Source: an uncultured Bacilli bacterium (GTDB lineage: Bacteria > Bacillota_I > Bacilli_A > RF39 > UBA660). Taken from it: DNA of 34,427 nt. The notes under the pieces were generated by a model. It saw only the letters and a list, made by a program, of their open reading frames with translations, did not search any database and had not been told where the DNA came from. Every line of letters begins with the position of its first letter. Positions within the stretch are counted from its first letter, which is position 1. Below are positions 31,681-34,427 of this stretch, one piece after another. The DNA is taken from NCBI GenBank assembly GCA_944372025.1, contig CALVYE010000003.1, forward strand, positions 1-34,427. Reading direction: 5' to 3'. The translations under genes were made by a program, and so were the position numbers.

Positions 31681-31980
31681 CTACATTAATCCAGAAAGTC
31701 CTTGACCATACTTTCCAAGTCTTTTTTCAGTTTCTGCATCTACTTTTTTAAATGCATTATTAATAGCAATCATTAATGTATCTTCTAACATTTCTATATC
31801 ATCTTTATCGAATTCCATATCGCTAGAAATTTTTATACTTTTTATTTCTTTATTACCATTTACTTCAACAGTTACTGAAGAATAAGTTTCAGTAAAAATA
31901 GTATTATTTATTTCTTCTTTTTCTTTCATTACATCTTTTTGCATTTTTTGTGCTTGTTTCATTATAGCTTGTATATTCAT
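31681..31980 (-). CDS. ybaB: YbaB/EbfC-family nucleoid-associated protein
   Basis: Small dimeric DNA-binding protein (B. subtilis YaaK) of the nucleoid. It is 99 aa; family features are the basic/amphipathic N-terminus MNIQAIMKQAQKMQKDVMK, the central EVNGNKEIKSIKISSDM segment and the acidic IEMLEDTLMIAINNAFKKVD segment. The C-terminal GLSGLM is typical. The ATG follows an AAAGGTG site. It lies between dnaX (15 bp) and recR (12 bp), as in nearly all bacteria that carry it. Confidence 0.96.
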   Translation of the reverse strand: MNIQAIMKQAQKMQKDVMKEKEEINNTIFTETYSSVTVEVNGNKEIKSIKISSDMEFDKDDIEMLEDTLMIAINNAFKKVDAETEKRLGKYGQGLSGLM

Positions 31981-31995
31981 TTTATCACCTTTCCT

Positions 31996-33660
31996 TTATA
32001 TAACTTGAACTAAACTTTCTCCAAAGATATCAATTGCTTGTTCAACAATAAAATTGTTTTCCACGTTGAATATTTTTTCATATTCGATATCTTCATTTAT
32101 AAAATTATATTCAATTTTGTTTTTTATATTTTTTATATATTCTTTTTTTGTTTTTTCCCATGTATATTGATCTAATGCTACAAAATTATATTCTTTTTCG
32201 AAAACTTTTGATAATAATTTTTCAATAGTAGGTATATCTTTATTTGCTCTTTCTGACATTGAAGTATATGGATATGTAACAATTATATTTTTATCAGATG
32301 CAGCAACAACTTCACCATCTAAAAGAATTCCTGGTGCCATTCCGTATATAGTACTAACAGCATATTCTCTTATTTTCGGCCAATTTTGTTTTAAAGTATT
32401 TAAAGATATTTTATTACAAGTTGCAAATGTATTGTTTATTCTAATATTTATTAATTCATCTATATTATCAATTTTTTTTGTTTCAGTTAATTTTTCAGAG
32501 TTCTTTATATTATCATTCTTTTCTATTATAGATTCTGTATTTATTTTAATTTTTTCTTCATTTTTAATATGCGGTATATTTACTATTTCATCTTCTTGTT
32601 TTTCAATAGTATCTTCAATTTTTTCATGTACATAACTTTCATTATCTTGATTAGTAACAATTATAAATGTTTCGAGTAAAATCTTTGGATAGTTAGTTTG
32701 TTTCATTTTAGTTGATAGTTCATTTAAATCGTTTATATATTTTAGTATTTTTGTTCTATCATAATTATTTTCAATTTTATTTAGTAATATATCTCTCAAA
32801 TAAATCATTAATTCATCAATAATTTTAAATAAATCGATACCTCTGTCATTTATTTCATTTATATAATTAATATATTTATCAATCTCATTATTGTATAATA
32901 AGTTGAACAATTTTTTTATTTCATTTTTTGTTAACGAATAATTAACAAAATGAATAATTTCAGGTGTAATTTTATCATTTGTAAATGCAATTACTTTATC
33001 TAATAGTCCTATTGCATCTCGCAATCCACCATCTGTCAAAGTACTAATTTCTTTTATTGCATCATCAGTTATATTTATATTTTCTTTTTGGGCAATATAT
33101 TTAATTCTTTCAAATATTTTATTTTCAGAAATTCTATTAAAATCAAATCTTTGACATCTCGATATTATTGTAATAGGTATTTTATTCACTTCCGTAGTTG
33201 CCAAAATAAAAATAACATGTTTTGGTGGTTCTTCAAGTGTTTTTAACAATGCATTAAATGCACCAATTGAAAGCATGTGAACTTCATCTATAATGTAAAT
33301 TTTATATTTAGAAGAAGCAGGCAATAAATTAGCTTTATTTCGTAATTCTCTAATTTCATCAACACCATTATTAGATGCAGCATCTATTTCTATAATATCG
33401 ATATAATTTTTATTGTTAAATTGAATACAGGATTCACATTTATCACATGGGACACCGTTATTTTGATTATCACAATTTATCAATTTTGCTATTAGTTTAG
33501 CAATACTTGTTTTACCTGTTCCACGTGGTCCGCAAAAAAGATATGCATGAGATATTTTTCTATTATTTATTTCATTAATAATTATTTTTTTTATAATATC
33601 TTGTCCTACAATTTCATCAAATGACTTTGGACGATATTTTCTATATAAAGCTTGATACAT
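31996..33660 (-). CDS. dnaX: DNA polymerase III tau/gamma subunit
   Basis: Clamp-loader ATPase that links the loader to the polymerases. It is 554 aa. Walker A GPRGTGKT lies at residues 44-51, zinc Cys at 63, 72, 75 and 78, and YIIDEVHMLS is the Walker B box. ISRCQRFDF gives the SRC motif, and GGLRDAIGLLDK follows. The C-terminal half is a low-complexity Lys/Glu/Ile-rich linker (about 370-425) and a tau-like domain. No programmed frameshift site stands out, so only a full-length product is predicted. GTG at 33672 overlaps the GGGGTGA ribosome-binding site, so the ATG at 33660 is preferred. Confidence 0.96.
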   Translation of the reverse strand: MYQALYRKYRPKSFDEIVGQDIIKKIIINEINNRKISHAYLFCGPRGTGKTSIAKLIAKLINCDNQNNGVPCDKCESCIQFNNKNYIDIIEIDAASNNGVDEIRELRNKANLLPASSKYKIYIIDEVHMLSIGAFNALLKTLEEPPKHVIFILATTEVNKIPITIISRCQRFDFNRISENKIFERIKYIAQKENINITDDAIKEISTLTDGGLRDAIGLLDKVIAFTNDKITPEIIHFVNYSLTKNEIKKLFNLLYNNEIDKYINYINEINDRGIDLFKIIDELMIYLRDILLNKIENNYDRTKILKYINDLNELSTKMKQTNYPKILLETFIIVTNQDNESYVHEKIEDTIEKQEDEIVNIPHIKNEEKIKINTESIIEKNDNIKNSEKLTETKKIDNIDELINIRINNTFATCNKISLNTLKQNWPKIREYAVSTIYGMAPGILLDGEVVAASDKNIIVTYPYTSMSERANKDIPTIEKLLSKVFEKEYNFVALDQYTWEKTKKEYIKNIKNKIEYNFINEDIEYEKIFNVENNFIVEQAIDIFGESLVQVI

Positions 33661-33694
33661 TAAATTATTCACCCCTATCTTGATGTATAGATTT

Positions 33695-33703
33695 ATTATA
33701 ACA
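33695..33703 (-). promoter_or_regulatory. Extended -10 promoter of dnaX
   Basis: TGT-TATAAT on the minus strand (33703-33695), with no good -35. The -10 overlaps the tadA stop codon (33698-33696), so the dnaX operon probably has its own start just after tadA. Confidence 0.45.
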
Positions 33704-34157
33704 CGTTATGGATTATTTTGCGTGATTTTTTTCTTCTTTGCTGAAAAAAATCACGCAAAATAATCAAGTATTGATTTTCTGCTTTTTCATCATTAATTTT
33801 TGATTTTTTTATATTTTTTAATCCAATTTTATTCTTGTATTTTTCTTTTTCATTATCCACTAAATAATACACATTTTCTATTCTTGCTTCATTTATTATT
33901 GTTCTACACATTTCACAAGGATTCATGGTAACATATAGCGAACACCCATTTAAATTCCATGATTTTATTTTTTTTGTAGCCTTTCTTATTGCAATTATCT
34001 CAGCATGATCAAGAGGATTATGAGTTTTTTCCTTTTTATTGTATCCCCTAGATATTATTTTTGTATTTTTAACTATAATTGCACCAACGGGAACACTACC
34101 TTCTTTAATAGCCTTTTGACTCAATTTTAATATTTCTTTAATATATTGATTTTTCAT
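33696..34157 (-). CDS. tadA: tRNA-specific adenosine deaminase
   Basis: Converts A34 to inosine in tRNA-Arg(ACG), essential for wobble decoding. It is 153 aa. The cytidine-deaminase-fold zinc motif is HAEI (His51, Glu53 as the proton shuttle) with MNPCEMC (Cys81, Cys84). LDHAEIIAIRKA and SVPVGAIIV are also typical. The ATG at 34157 follows GGAGTGGTTAT; earlier in-frame starts would lie inside the SRP RNA gene. The last 20 or so codons are written by one half and the loop of a 55-nt perfect inverted repeat (33711-33765). In B. subtilis tadA also sits next to the SRP RNA gene and dnaX. Confidence 0.96.
   Translation of the reverse strand: MKNQYIKEILKLSQKAIKEGSVPVGAIIVKNTKIISRGYNKKEKTHNPLDHAEIIAIRKATKKIKSWNLNGCSLYVTMNPCEMCRTIINEARIENVYYLVDNEKEKYKNKIGLKNIKKSKINDEKAENQYLIILRDFFQQRRKKSRKIIHNVL
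33711..33765. repeat. Perfect 23-bp inverted repeat in the tadA 3' end
   Basis: Arms 33711-33733 and 33743-33765 are perfect complements (each includes TTTTGCGTGATTTTTTTC or its complement) with a 9-nt loop. It lies inside the coding sequence for the C-terminal 18 or so residues of TadA. No T-tract follows on the minus strand, so it does not look like a standard terminator. No second copy was seen in the window. Confidence 0.85.
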
Positions 34158-34170
34158 ATAACCACTCCAT

Positions 34171-34248
34171 AAAAAAAGCACACACAAATGGAGGTTATTA
34201 AGGCTGCTATTTTCCAATCCTGACCTATTTCTAACACATTTGTTGTGC
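34171..34248 (-). ncRNA. ffs: Signal recognition particle RNA (small bacterial type)
   Basis: 4.5S-like RNA that binds Ffh and targets membrane proteins. The domain IV signature is intact on the minus strand: AGGTCAGG, ATT, a GGAA tetraloop, AAT, then AGCAGCCT (34227-34200). A terminal stem GCACAACAAATG (34248-34237) pairs with CATTTGTGTGTGC (34190-34178, one bulge) and runs into seven T, so the closing helix doubles as the terminator. The RNA is only about 71-78 nt, near the mollicute minimum, and lacks an Alu domain. It lies just upstream of tadA, as scr does near dnaX in B. subtilis. Confidence 0.93.
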
Positions 34249-34254
34249 AAATCA

Positions 34255-34284
34255 ATTATATAATATTTTTATAATTAAACACAA
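34255..34284 (-). promoter_or_regulatory. SRP RNA promoter
   Basis: -35 TTGTGT (34284-34279), 18-bp spacer, -10 TATAAT (34260-34255) on the minus strand. The predicted start is seven bases on, exactly at the first G of the SRP RNA stem. Confidence 0.75.
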
Positions 34285-34325
34285 GTTTTTTTACTCTTCT
34301 ATCTTCTTTTTCTTCTCTTTCTCTA

Positions 34326-34341
34326 TGTTTCACGTGAAACA
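34326..34341. other. parS site 1
   Basis: TGTTTCACGTGAAACA, a perfect 16-bp palindrome identical to the B. subtilis parS consensus, the loading site for ParB. The cognate parAB genes are in this window at 9.8-11.5 kb. Confidence 0.93.
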
Positions 34342-34379
34342 TTGTTTTTGTTCTATCTTCTTTTTCTTCTCTTTCTCTA

Positions 34380-34395
34380 TGTTTCACGTGAAACA
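34380..34395. other. parS site 2
   Basis: A second perfect copy of the same palindrome, exactly 54 bp from site 1 and in the same repeat register. Confidence 0.93.
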
Positions 34396-34427
34396 TTGTT
34401 TTTGTTCTATCTTCTTTTTCTTCTCTT

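Larger units (their letters stand above)
34297..34427. repeat. 54-bp tandem repeat array carrying parS sites
   Basis: Units at 34297-34350 and 34351-34404 are identical; a third begins at 34405 and is cut by the window edge. Each unit consists of a pyrimidine-rich tract (TTCTATCTTC..TCTTTCTC), the parS palindrome and a TTGTTTTTG tail. The array probably continues to the right. Confidence 0.95.

Noticed and set aside
31996-33660. Programmed frameshift in dnaX producing a short gamma form
   Set aside because: No A-rich slippery run followed by a stem-loop and early stop was visible near the ATPase/C-terminal boundary.
33711-33765. Standard rho-independent terminator for tadA
   Set aside because: The 23-bp hairpin is inside the coding sequence and is not followed by a T-tract on the transcribed strand.
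34297-34427. CRISPR array as an explanation for the tandem repeats
   Set aside because: Units are directly adjacent with no unique spacers, and no cas genes are present; the parS palindrome explains the repeat better.

Overview
This window is chromosomal DNA from a very AT-rich, spore-forming Bacillota. I infer a member of the Bacilli/Erysipelotrichia/Mollicutes-related gut lineages with a compact genome, but the genus cannot be named from the sequence. The grounds are: (i) a gene order strongly like the origin-proximal region of Bacillus subtilis; (ii) sporulation genes spoVG, veg, yabG, yabP, yabQ, spoVT and bofA; (iii) a very small, mycoplasma-sized SRP RNA; and (iv) a Met T-box. The genetic code is standard: TGA ends rsmI and the 140-aa membrane ORF, and the Trp codons I checked are TGG. 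Genes are tightly packed with many 1-17 bp overlaps. No insertion sequence, prophage, CRISPR array, tRNA or rRNA was seen. All genes except clpP are on the minus strand.

Layout, in transcription order from the right end. 34.4-34.3 kb: a 54-bp tandem repeat that runs off the window, each full unit carrying one perfect parS site. 34.25-23.75 kb: SRP RNA, tadA, then dnaX-ybaB-recR-bofA-holB-yaaT-yabB(trmN6)-rsmI-pth-mfd ending in a terminator. 23.6-20.4 kb: spoVT, a Met-specifier T-box riboswitch controlling dut-metG, and a small membrane protein. 20.4-16.5 kb: tatD and a 3D-domain (YabE-like) protein, ksgA-yabG-veg, spoVG. 16.4-11.5 kb: yabP-yabQ, then divIC, a 140-aa unknown membrane protein, tilS and ftsH. 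11.5-5.3 kb: parA-parB-mscS-DUF951-abgT-ychF-ywaF-like. 5.3-4.2 kb: rpsF-ssb-rpsR behind a structured leader. 4.2-0 kb: clpP (plus strand) divergent from a TGS/uridine-kinase fusion protein, followed by gap and the 5' two thirds of pgk.

How it fits together. The block tadA to ftsH matches the right flank of the B. subtilis origin; the block parA to rpsR matches the left flank. Here they are joined head-to-tail, with parAB directly after ftsH, in one co-directional run. The parS array at the right edge and leading-strand logic suggest the origin lies beyond base 34427. DNA replication and repair (dnaX, holB, recR, mfd, ssb), translation (metG, tilS, ksgA, rsmI, pth, tadA, rpsF, rpsR) and chromosome segregation (parABS) are interleaved with sporulation genes.

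The most interesting signal: the two sporulation genes embedded inside housekeeping operons, yabG and bofA, are each preceded by a hairpin whose 3' arm covers the ribosome-binding site. In each case a sigma-E-like promoter overlaps the upstream gene's stop codon and has its -10 in the hairpin loop. A read-through transcript would be occluded, while a sporulation-specific transcript would lack the 5' arm and be free. yabP, which sits behind a terminator, has a similar promoter but no such hairpin.
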